From positions 1-6,995 of the forward strand of contig JBBQCV010000194.1 in the NCBI GenBank assembly GCA_038319115.1: a DNA stretch of 6,995 nt. Direction: 5' to 3'. Source of the DNA: SZAS-79 sp038319115. Lineage in GTDB: Bacteria > Pseudomonadota > Gammaproteobacteria > Burkholderiales > SG8-39. Below, one piece after another: positions 1 to 6,089 of this stretch. The first letter of the stretch is position 1; each line of letters opens with the position of its first letter. The position numbers and the translations under genes are program-made. The notes below the pieces were generated by a model. It made no database searches. It was not told the origin of the DNA and was given only the letters and a program-made list of their open reading frames with translations.

Positions 1-1
1 G

Positions 2-160
2 CTGGACGACCATTACGACCCGGCCTACATGCGCTCGGCGCTGCGCAACTTCGCACGCCTGCCCGAGGCGCAGAAACTGTTTCTGGACTCGCCGGACGAC
101 GCGGCTTTCGCCTCGCTCGCAAACAGCCTGGTCGAAGACGCCCCATCCGCGGCGGCGTGA
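2..160 (+). CDS. C-terminal end of a gene cut by the window edge, possibly tRNA 2-selenouridine synthase
   Basis: An open frame enters from the left edge and ends at a TGA at 158-160, giving 52 residues. The visible tail reads LDDHYDPAYMRSALRNF, then an acidic, alanine-rich stretch. The segment HYDPAYxRSxxRNF resembles, from memory, the C-terminal region of MnmH (SelU/YbbB), which replaces sulfur by selenium at the wobble uridine of some tRNAs using selenophosphate. The rhodanese and P-loop parts of that protein would lie outside the window, so the assignment rests on one short motif plus the presence of a selD fusion about 3.6 kb away. The frame and codon use look genuinely coding. The product name is tentative. 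Confidence 0.5.
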   Translation: MDDHYDPAYMRSALRNFARLPEAQKLFLDSPDDAAFASLANSLVEDAPSAAA

Positions 161-250
161 GCGCGACGGGCCGGGGCAAAGTACGATGCGCGTAGCCCAT
201 GCCACTGCGACGGCCGGGCCGAATGAACACGCGCAAGGGGAGAAACACCA

Positions 251-1006
251 ATGAGCGAGGCGAACGGGCACAACGGTTCCGCCGCGGCCAAGGCGGTCCT
301 CGTCGTCGGGGCCGGGGATGCCACCGGGGGCGCCATTGCGCGCCGCTTTGCGCGCGAGGGCTACATCGCTTGCGTAACGCGGCGCACCGCCGACAAGCTC
401 GCGCCGCTGGTTGCGCAGATCGAGGCCGCGGGCGGCCAGGCAGTGCCGTTCGGCTCGGATGCGCGCAAGGAAGACGAGGTGATCAAGCTGGTCACGGGCA
501 TCGAGCGCGAGGTCGCACCCATCGAGGCCGCAGTGTTCAACGTGGGCGGCAACGTGCGCTTCGGCATCACCGAAACCACCACGCGCGTCTACACCAAGGT
601 ATGGGAGATGGCGGCGCTGGCCGGGTTCTTAATGGGACGCGAAGTCGCCAAGGTCATGCTGCCACGCGGTCGCGGGTCGATTTTATTTACCGGCGCCACG
701 GCCAGCCAGCGCGGGCGCGACGGCTTCGCGGCGTTTTCCGGGGCAAAGCACGCTTTGCGCGCCCTGGCGCAGAGCATGGCGCGCGAACTCGGGCCACAGG
801 GCATCCACGTGGCGCACCTCGTCATCGATGGGGCGATCGACACCGCGTTCATCCGTGAGACTTTTCCCGAGCGCTACAAGCTGAAGGAGCGCGAGGGCAT
901 CCTCGACCCCGAAGCCATCGCCGAGGCGTACTGGCAGATACACGTGCAGAAAAGAAACGCCTGGACCCATGAGCAGGACCTGCGGCCGTGGCTCGAAAGC
1001 TGGTGA
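251..1006 (+). CDS. SDR-fold NAD(P)-binding protein lacking the usual catalytic Ser/Tyr
   Basis: The 251-residue product has the length and fold signature of a classical short-chain dehydrogenase/reductase. The Rossmann loop is VGAGDATGGAIA (19-30), a variant of TGxxxGIG with Ala24 at the middle glycine. The NNAG-like motif is FNVGG (96-100). The active-site strand GSILFTGATAS starts at 142, and FSGAK (162-166) sits where YxxxK is expected. Aligned by eye with FabG, the catalytic Ser falls on Ala149 and the catalytic Tyr on Phe162, while Lys166 is kept. The LAQSMARELGPQGIHVAHLV helix and strand (172-191) and the C-terminal WTHEQDLRPW are typical of a subgroup, as I recall it, that also lacks the Tyr. 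The start ATG has a strong Shine-Dalgarno (AAGGGGAGA, 235-243) seven bases upstream. The next gene starts 26 bp after the stop on the same strand, so the two are probably co-transcribed. The fold is certain; the reaction, if any, is unknown. Confidence 0.9.
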   Translation: MSEANGHNGSAAAKAVLVVGAGDATGGAIARRFAREGYIACVTRRTADKLAPLVAQIEAAGGQAVPFGSDARKEDEVIKLVTGIEREVAPIEAAVFNVGGNVRFGITETTTRVYTKVWEMAALAGFLMGREVAKVMLPRGRGSILFTGATASQRGRDGFAAFSGAKHALRALAQSMARELGPQGIHVAHLVIDGAIDTAFIRETFPERYKLKEREGILDPEAIAEAYWQIHVQKRNAWTHEQDLRPWLESW

Positions 1007-1020
1007 CACCCGTGTCGGCC

Positions 1021-1028
1021 AAGGGAGG
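1021..1028 (+). promoter_or_regulatory. Shine-Dalgarno that fixes the start of the isomerase-fusion gene
   Basis: AAGGGAGG sits four bases before the ATG at 1033. The open frame extends back to an upstream ATG at 988, which lies inside the preceding SDR gene and has no such site. The start at 1033 is therefore preferred, and the protein then begins MAKTIEFWFDF, which matches the usual N-terminus of this thioredoxin-fold family. Confidence 0.8.
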
Positions 1029-1032
1029 CCCG

Positions 1033-2007
1033 ATGGCAAAAACAATCGAGTTCTGGTTTGACTTCGGCAGCCCGGCGAGCTACCTCGCGTGGTTCCAGCT
1101 GCGCAGGATCGCCGCCGCGCGCGGCGCTTCGATCGACTGGCGGCCGATGCTGCTGGGCGGCGTGTTCCAGGCCACCGGCAACCGCAGCCCGGTGGAAACC
1201 CCGTCCAAAGGCAAGTGGATGATGGGCGACCTGCCGCGCTGGGCTGCCCGTTATGGCGCGCCTTACGTGCGCAACCCGCATTTCCCGATCAACACGCTCA
1301 CGCTCATGCGCGGCGCTGTCGGCCTGCAAATGAAAGGCGATGTTCGCTTCGAGCAGTACGTGGCGGCGATGTTCAGCGCCATGTGGGAACAGGAACGCAA
1401 CCTCGGCGATCCCGCAACGGTGGGCGCGGTGCTCACCGAAATCGGGTTCGACCCGGCGATGTTCATGGCGATGGTGGGCGACCCCGCGGTCAAGGAGCGG
1501 CTCAAAGCCGTCACGCAGGAGGCGGTCGGGCGCGGCATCTTCGGCGCACCCGCGATGTTCGTCGACGGGCAGATGCATTTCGGCCAGGACCGGCTCGAAT
1601 TCGTCGCCGACCGGCTGGCCGGCAATCCCGATGGCGTTACCGGGGCATGCATGGCAACACTGGACCGCTTCATGGCCGCGCTCAACGCCTATGATGCGGC
1701 CGCGATGGACGCCGCCATGCACTTCCCGCACATCCGCATCGCCGGCGGCGACGTGAAGGTGTACGACAAAGCCGGCTCCAACCCGATGGACCTTTTCGAC
1801 CGGCTGCGGCGCGAGGACAGCTGGAGCCACAGCGAGTGGAATGAGCGCAAGGTGGTGCAGAGAAGCGACACCAAGGTCCACATTGCGCTCACTTATACGC
1901 GCTACCGGGCCGACGGCAGCACCCTCGGCGTATACGAGTCGCTTTATGTCCTCACAATGAAGGACGGGCGCTGGGGCATCCAGGTGCGCTCGAGCTTCGG
2001 TTCCTGA
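1033..2007 (+). CDS. 2-hydroxychromene-2-carboxylate isomerase-type (kappa GST/DsbA-like) domain fused to an NTF2/SnoaL-like domain
   Basis: The 324-residue product has two parts. Residues 1-198 match the DsbA-like 2-hydroxychromene-2-carboxylate isomerase/kappa-class GST family. The first strand and active-site loop are FWFDFGSPASYLAW (7-20), with Ser13 and Ser16 where thioredoxin-fold relatives carry the nucleophile or glutathione-activating serine. RWAARYGAPYVRNPHFPIN (69-87) and GIFGAPAMFVDGQMHFGQDRL (168-188) follow, the latter with the cis-proline at 173. Characterised members isomerise glutathione-linked aromatic intermediates in naphthalene-type catabolism. Residues about 203-324 form a separate alpha+beta domain (LDRFMAALNAYDAAAMDAAM, then SEWNERKVVQ, ALTYTRYRADGS and DGRWGIQVRSSF) that reads like an NTF2/SnoaL-like fold, found alone or as a small binding or enzymatic domain. 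Standalone isomerases are about 200 residues, so this is a fusion with no stop between the parts. It lies 26 bp downstream of the SDR gene in an apparent operon. The substrate is unknown. Confidence 0.87.
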   Translation: MAKTIEFWFDFGSPASYLAWFQLRRIAAARGASIDWRPMLLGGVFQATGNRSPVETPSKGKWMMGDLPRWAARYGAPYVRNPHFPINTLTLMRGAVGLQMKGDVRFEQYVAAMFSAMWEQERNLGDPATVGAVLTEIGFDPAMFMAMVGDPAVKERLKAVTQEAVGRGIFGAPAMFVDGQMHFGQDRLEFVADRLAGNPDGVTGACMATLDRFMAALNAYDAAAMDAAMHFPHIRIAGGDVKVYDKAGSNPMDLFDRLRREDSWSHSEWNERKVVQRSDTKVHIALTYTRYRADGSTLGVYESLYVLTMKDGRWGIQVRSSFGS

Positions 2008-2146
2008 GACCGGCGCGAATTCCGAATTAGTAAAACTTCAGTCAACGCAGATCTAATACTGGAGCGGCTCTCCTGCCGATTCAGTTTCCGCATTTGGAAA
2101 ATATTATGCCCAGCGCCGTCCCGGCAAGCCCCGGATCAAGCGCCGG

Positions 2147-2812
2147 TCACCGCTCTACCGGCAAACCAGCCGCCCGCCATTCTGGCAGTCCTGCCTTCAG
2201 CCTGCGAGCCTTCATCCGCTTGCGGCGAAGCAATGTGACGGCGTCGTAGGACATCAGGCAATAAGGGCCGCGGCAATAGGCGATGACCTCCCGTCCCTCA
2301 GGCAACTCGCCTGATCGGCGCTCCAGCTCCTTGACCGGGATATTGACCGCACCGGGCAAATGGCCTGCTGCGAACTCCTCGGCCGGGCGCACGTCCAGGA
2401 TAACCACCAGCCCCTTTCTCGCACGCGCGAGCACTTCCTTTGCCGACACCGCTTCCATCTCGTCGCGATGCGCGAGCCATGTCCGCAGAAGGCGCTCGAT
2501 GTCGGCGACCCGGTGTTCGGCGACTTCGCGCAACACGTTGACCAAGACCGCGACGTCGTCACCGGCGATCGAGTAGAAGACACGAACGCCTTCCTTGCGG
2601 CCGGACACGAGCCCGGCCTGGCGAAGGGCCTGCAGGTGCTTGGAGGTGTTCGCAACCGACAAGCCGGTCATCGCGGCAAGCGCATCGACGCTGCGCTCGC
2701 CCTGGGCGACGAATTCCAGAAGCTGCAACCGGGCGCCGCTTCCAAGCGCCAGGGCCACCCGCCCGATGGCGTCGTACAGGCGTGCCTTGTGGCCGGTGCC
2801 GGTTGACTTCAT
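2147..2812 (-). CDS. ArsR/SmtB-type winged-helix regulator fused to a rhodanese domain
   Basis: The 221-residue protein has an N-terminal ArsR-like winged helix at about 10-105, with recognition helix GLSVANTSKHLQALRQAG (50-67) and wing GRKEGVRVFYSIAG (71-84). A linker helix follows, then a single rhodanese domain at about 123-219. The rhodanese hallmarks are LDVRPAEEFAAGHLPGAVNIP (139-159), active-site loop AYCRGPYC with Cys180 and Cys185, and KAGLPEWRAAGLPV (206-219). Length and domain order match known ArsR-rhodanese fusions, which are thought to sense reactive sulfur or thiol chemistry. The DNA-binding half contains no cysteine, so the usual ArsR metal-thiolate site is absent and the only thiols are in the rhodanese loop. 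The ATG has a Shine-Dalgarno GGGAG (2821-2825) eight bases upstream. The palindrome at 2828-2851 just ahead of it suggests autoregulation and joint control of the divergent membrane-protein gene. Family assignment is firm; the inducer is inferred. Confidence 0.93.
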   Translation of the reverse strand: MKSTGTGHKARLYDAIGRVALALGSGARLQLLEFVAQGERSVDALAAMTGLSVANTSKHLQALRQAGLVSGRKEGVRVFYSIAGDDVAVLVNVLREVAEHRVADIERLLRTWLAHRDEMEAVSAKEVLARARKGLVVILDVRPAEEFAAGHLPGAVNIPVKELERRSGELPEGREVIAYCRGPYCLMSYDAVTLLRRKRMKARRLKAGLPEWRAAGLPVER

Positions 2813-2831
2813 GCCCGTTGCTCCCTAATAT
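2803..2831 (+). promoter_or_regulatory. Predicted sigma-70 promoter for the sterol desaturase-family gene
   Basis: TTGACT (2803-2808, five of six matches to TTGACA) and TAATAT (2826-2831, four of six matches to TATAAT) are separated by exactly 17 bp and read rightward. The expected transcription start near 2838 falls at the centre of the palindrome, so a bound regulator would block initiation. The -35 box lies inside the first codons of the divergent regulator gene. This is a consensus match only. Confidence 0.55.
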
Positions 2832-2851
2832 TCAACTAATTGGTTGATTAT
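2828..2851. promoter_or_regulatory. Palindromic operator, probably for the ArsR-rhodanese regulator
   Basis: The core TCAACTAATTGGTTGA (2832-2847) is self-complementary except for one central pair. Extending to 2828-2851 adds ATA/TAT arms and one further mismatch, so 10 of 12 base pairs match. Size, AT-rich arms and position in the divergent intergenic region are what is expected for an ArsR-family dimer site, and it lies only 16 bp from the regulator's start codon. That the fused regulator binds here is inferred from position and symmetry. Confidence 0.7.
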
Positions 2852-2852
2852 A
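2847..2852 (-). promoter_or_regulatory. Predicted -10 element for the ArsR-rhodanese gene
   Basis: Read leftward this is a perfect TATAAT overlapping the right edge of the palindrome. It predicts a start near 2840, about 28 bases before the ATG, leaving room for the GGGAG ribosome site. No good -35 is seen at 16-18 bp (about 2869-2876 reads as GGGAGC-like sequence), so the promoter would be weak or need help. It fits operator-controlled autorepression. Confidence 0.4.
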
Positions 2853-2968
2853 TGACTATGAACGCGAGCGCTCCCTTTTGTCTCCCGCCGCAGAAAGCCC
2901 TTGGCGAGACCGTCGGTTCGAATCGATTCTACGGGCCCGGCGCAGGGCCGTTCGCGCATCGACCTTGA
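2852..2968 (+). CDS. Possible 38-residue leader ORF ahead of the sterol desaturase-family gene
   Basis: An ATG at 2852, with a second in-frame ATG at 2858, opens a 38-codon frame beginning MTMNASAPF. Its TGA (2966-2968) overlaps a TTG (2965-2967) that is in frame with the membrane-protein gene, forming a TTGA stop-start overlap. By eye, third-position G+C here is about 66 percent, against about 57 percent for the competing frame over 2881-2964. It follows the predicted transcription start (about 2838) by only 14 bases and has no clear Shine-Dalgarno. It could be a coupling leader, the true N-terminus displaced by a frameshift, or chance. No similarity is recognised. Confidence 0.2.
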   Translation: MTMNASAPFCLPPQKALGETVGSNRFYGPGAGPFAHRP

Positions 2969-3798
2969 CCTCGCCCGCAATTATTGAGTTCGAGCCGCTG
3001 ATCCGGGTTGCGGCGTTCCTGGCCGTGTTCTGCGCCGTGTCGATCTGGGAATTGCGCGCGCGCCGCCGCGCGCCAGTTGTTCCGTGGCGCAACCGCTGGC
3101 CGCACAACATCGGTCTCCTGATCACGGACGTCCTCCTGCTCAGGCTGGTCGCGCCCGGCGCCGTCGTTGGCGTCGCGCTTCTCTGCGAGACCCGCGGATG
3201 GGGCGTCTTGAATGCATTTCCGCTTCCCGGGTGGCTGGCCATATTGGCCGGAGTGCTGCTGCTCGATCTGGCCGTTTACTTGCAGCACAGGGTTTTTCAC
3301 GCCGTTCCGATCCTGTGGCGGCTGCATCGAGTCCACCATGCAGACCTCGAATTCGACGTCACGACCGGCACGAGGTTTCATCCCGTTGAAATCCTCGTCT
3401 CAACAGGCATCAAGTGCGCCGTCGTAGCGGCCGGCGGCGTCCCCGTCATGGGGGTCCTGGCATTCGAAGTCTTGCTGAACGCCACGTCGATGTTCAACCA
3501 TGCGAATGCTTCGGTTCCGGCGCCCATTGAAGAGGGCGTGCGCTTAATGGTCGTCACCCCGGATATGCACCGGGTACACCATTCCATCCGGCTGGATGAG
3601 CAGTCGAGCAACTTTGGCTTCAATTTGCCGTGGTGGGACCGGGTATTCGGCACTTATCGCGCGCAACCGGCGGACGGTCACGACCAGATGACGATCGGAT
3701 TGGATGTATTTCGCTCCACCCAGGAGCTGCGCCTGGATCGAATGCTGTTGCAACCCTTTCGAGAACCTGCAAAAGACCCTGAAAATATCACCGCTTGA
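2965..3798 (+). CDS. Sterol desaturase/fatty acid hydroxylase family membrane protein (di-iron)
   Basis: From the TTG at 2965 the product is 277 residues. Hydrophobic segments lie at about 11-29, 48-74, 90-107 and 148-175. The histidine clusters of the di-iron oxygenase superfamily are all present: HRVFH (108-112), HRVHH (121-125), His139 in TRFHP, His179 in FNHAN, and HRVHH (202-206), followed by NFGFNLPWWDRVFGTY (216-231), a strong family signature. Such enzymes hydroxylate or desaturate lipids, sterols or carotenoids at the membrane with O2 and an electron donor. The substrate here is not predictable. The start is uncertain. The frame is open back to a TTG at 2878, adding 29 arginine-rich, poorly coding residues, and no ATG occurs in frame. 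The TTG at 2965 puts the start near where family members usually begin and overlaps the stop of a small upstream ORF, but neither TTG has a good ribosome site. It is divergent from the ArsR-rhodanese gene across a shared operator. Its last 11 bp overlap the convergent selD fusion. Confidence 0.88.
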   Translation: MTSPAIIEFEPLIRVAAFLAVFCAVSIWELRARRRAPVVPWRNRWPHNIGLLITDVLLLRLVAPGAVVGVALLCETRGWGVLNAFPLPGWLAILAGVLLLDLAVYLQHRVFHAVPILWRLHRVHHADLEFDVTTGTRFHPVEILVSTGIKCAVVAAGGVPVMGVLAFEVLLNATSMFNHANASVPAPIEEGVRLMVVTPDMHRVHHSIRLDEQSSNFGFNLPWWDRVFGTYRAQPADGHDQMTIGLDVFRSTQELRLDRMLLQPFREPAKDPENITA

Positions 3799-6070
3799 GC
3801 ACGATCGGCTCTTGCTCTTCGCCTTGCGGCAGAATCCGCCCGATCGCAGCGGCGTGCGCATAACCCAACGATCTCAATTCACGCAGGCACGCTTCGGAAC
3901 GATTGGCGGGTACGCTGGCCAGCAATCCCCCGGCGGTCTGCGGATCGAACAACAGCGGATAGCGCGGCTCACCTACCATCTCCGCCTGGTTGCGCAGCGC
4001 GCGGCGCAACCGGACATTGGCCGGTTGCAACGAGCTGACGATGCCCGCCGCAGCAGTCTCTTCGGCCCCTTCCAGCACGGGCAGCGCCGAAAGGTCGAGT
4101 TCCGCGTCGACACCCGACGGTCGCGTCATCTCGACCAAGTGCCCAAGCAGGCCGAAGCCGGTGAGATCCGTGCACGCGGTCGCGCCGTGCTCGAGCAGAG
4201 CACGGGCTCCGGTGCGGTTCGACTGGCACATCGAGACGAGGGCGGCATCAATCCAGCGGCCGCGGGCCTGCAGGCGCGCGTGAGCGGCAAACAGGGTGCC
4301 GGTGCCGATCGGCTTGGTAAGGATAAGAACATCGCCCGGGCGCATACCTCCCTTGCGCAGCGCCCCGGTCATGCCCTCATCGATAACGCCATTGACGGCG
4401 AAGCCCAGCGCGAGCTCCGCGCCTTCGCCGGTATGACCGCCGACGAGCGCGCAGCCGGCCTCGTTCAGGATTTCAATGGCGCCCGACATCATCTGGAACA
4501 GTACGTCCTCCACCTTCGATTCCAGTCCCGGGGGGACGGTGACGATGGCGGTGGCGGACTGAGCCTCGCCGCCCATCGCAAAGATGTCACCCAGCGCGTG
4601 GTTGGCGGCGACCTTGCCGAAAACGTAGGGATCGTCGATGAAGGCGCGGAAGAAATCGACGCTGTGCACCAATGCCTTGCCGGGCGGGATGCGCACGACG
4701 GCGGCATCGTCGGGCGACTTGAGGCCGATCAGCACGTCGTCTCGATCGACCGGGTTCAACCCGCCAAGCGCGCGTGACAGCACCGTCGCGCCGACCTTGG
4801 CGCCGCACCCGCCGCAGCGCATGGCGATGGCCGAGATCGCTTGTGCGGCCTCTTCGCCCTCGAGTTTGACCGAAACCGGAACCCGGGTACGCGGCGCGGA
4901 TTCGTCCATGGCCGGTGGGTCGGTGAATTTCGCCATGAAGCGGCGGTCGATCCAGTCTTTCCAGCGCCAGATCCAGCCGCCCTCCGCATGGAACACGCTG
5001 TGCGACGCGATCGCGTACTTGTCGCCGGTGCTTATGAGTGCCAGCCAGTTTTTCTGCGGATGGTACGGCGCGAGCGGTCGGCCTTCGACGGCGCGGCGCA
5101 GGTTTGCAGCGAGCGGCGGGCCCTGACGCACGGCGAATACGCCAGCCTTTTCACGCGGATAGTTGACCATCGCGGCGATGTCGCCTGCGGCATACACATT
5201 CGGATCCGACACGCTCTGGAGTGTGTCCGTGACCTGGATGAAACCGGATTGGTCCAGCGCCAACCCAGTGTCGCGCAGCCATGCCGCGCCGGTGGCTCGG
5301 GTAACCCAGACGATCTCGTCGGCTTTCAGGCTCCTGCCGTCCGTGGTGCAGAGTTGCCCGGGCGAAACCCGGTCGACCAGCGCATGCCGATGAATGACGA
5401 CGCCGCGCTCGTCGAGCACGCGCTCGAATATGCGGCGGACCGAGGCGTTGTGGGTAGGCAGGATGCCGGTGCCGGCATCCAGGAGATGAAAGACCAGCTC
5501 GTCCGGATCGCGTCCCAGTTTGTGCAGCTCGTTGCGCAACCGGTGCTGCATGGCCAGGGTCAGCTCGACCCCGCCGGCGCCGGCGCCTACCACGGCGATG
5601 GATTTGGGGCCCGGCTGACTGAGGATACGTTGGAGCAAAGCGAGCCATCTCGCATTGAAAGCGTGAATAGGTTTGACGGGGAACGCGTACTCGCCCGCCC
5701 CCGGCACTTTGCCCTTCATCGGGGTCGACCCGAAGTTGATCGAGAGCTGGTCGTACGCCACCGGCGGCCGGTTGCGACAGAGCACCTTGCGCGCCGCGCG
5801 ATCGATGCCGATCACTTCGTCGTCGAAAAAGCGCGCCTGCGCAAAACCGGCCAGCTTGCGCAGGTCGATATGCACTTCGTCGTAGCCGTAATGCCCGGCG
5901 ATGTAGCCCGGCAGCATCCCCGAATAGGGCGTATGGGTATCGCGGCAGATCACGGTGATTCGCACACCCGGCATGGGCCGCATGCCGAAGCGGCGCAGCA
6001 CTCCGACATGGCTGTGCCCGCCGCCCACGAGCACGATGTCCCGCAGGACGGGTTGACTGGTCGATTGCAT
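3788..6070 (-). CDS. selD: Bifunctional FAD/NAD(P)-dependent oxidoreductase-selenophosphate synthetase (selenide, water dikinase)
   Basis: This 760-residue protein joins two enzymes. Residues about 10-385 form an NDH-2-like flavoprotein: FAD loop VLVGGGHSHVGVLRR (13-27), PYSGMLPGYIAGHY (48-61), NAD(P)H loop AVVGAGAGGVELTLA (159-173), second FAD motif VYAAGDIAAM (292-301), and a tryptophan-rich, basic amphipathic tail (about 366-382) like the membrane-associating end of type II NADH dehydrogenases. No CxxC redox pair is seen in this half. Residues about 415-755 are SelD, which makes selenophosphate from selenide and ATP. It has RCGGCGAKVG (418-427) with catalytic Cys422 (not selenocysteine) and Lys425, DDAAV (454-458), the HALGDIFAMGG metal/ATP region (491-501), GGHTGEGAE (544-552), TDLTGFGLLGH (634-644) and FDPQTAGGLL (708-717). 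This fusion is a known family in which the oxidoreductase is thought to supply reduced selenium. The ATG has GGGGAG (6076-6081) five bases upstream, and the upstream hydrolase gene stops 19 bp before it, implying one transcript. Confidence 0.96.
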   Translation of the reverse strand: MQSTSQPVLRDIVLVGGGHSHVGVLRRFGMRPMPGVRITVICRDTHTPYSGMLPGYIAGHYGYDEVHIDLRKLAGFAQARFFDDEVIGIDRAARKVLCRNRPPVAYDQLSINFGSTPMKGKVPGAGEYAFPVKPIHAFNARWLALLQRILSQPGPKSIAVVGAGAGGVELTLAMQHRLRNELHKLGRDPDELVFHLLDAGTGILPTHNASVRRIFERVLDERGVVIHRHALVDRVSPGQLCTTDGRSLKADEIVWVTRATGAAWLRDTGLALDQSGFIQVTDTLQSVSDPNVYAAGDIAAMVNYPREKAGVFAVRQGPPLAANLRRAVEGRPLAPYHPQKNWLALISTGDKYAIASHSVFHAEGGWIWRWKDWIDRRFMAKFTDPPAMDESAPRTRVPVSVKLEGEEAAQAISAIAMRCGGCGAKVGATVLSRALGGLNPVDRDDVLIGLKSPDDAAVVRIPPGKALVHSVDFFRAFIDDPYVFGKVAANHALGDIFAMGGEAQSATAIVTVPPGLESKVEDVLFQMMSGAIEILNEAGCALVGGHTGEGAELALGFAVNGVIDEGMTGALRKGGMRPGDVLILTKPIGTGTLFAAHARLQARGRWIDAALVSMCQSNRTGARALLEHGATACTDLTGFGLLGHLVEMTRPSGVDAELDLSALPVLEGAEETAAAGIVSSLQPANVRLRRALRNQAEMVGEPRYPLLFDPQTAGGLLASVPANRSEACLRELRSLGYAHAAAIGRILPQGEEQEPIVLKR

Positions 6071-6089
6071 TACGGCTCCCCGCTGCAGT

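Noticed and set aside
988..1032. Upstream ATG at 988 as the start of the isomerase-fusion gene
   Set aside because: It lies inside the SDR gene without a ribosome site; AAGGGAGG just before the ATG at 1033 and the family N-terminus favour the later start.
874..1881. 335-codon open frame on the - strand opposite the isomerase fusion
   Set aside because: The + strand gene has family motifs and a strong ribosome site; this frame is rich in His, Arg and Ala with no recognisable domain.
2031..2059. TAATAC (2054-2059) as a rightward -10 box
   Set aside because: The -35 position reads TAAAAC, a poor match, and no rightward gene follows.
2085..2162. Inverted repeats (TTTCC/GGAAA at 2085-2100; GCCGGT/ACCGGC at 2142-2162) as terminators between the convergent genes
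   Set aside because: Stems are only 5-6 bp and no T-run follows on either strand; the second pair overlaps the end of the regulator gene. The 139-bp gap 2008-2146 is more AT-rich than its surroundings but I see no convincing element in it.
3704..4777. 357-codon open frame on the + strand beneath the SelD domain
   Set aside because: It is antisense to conserved SelD motifs and its composition (Arg, Gln, Ala-rich) is that of a shadow frame.
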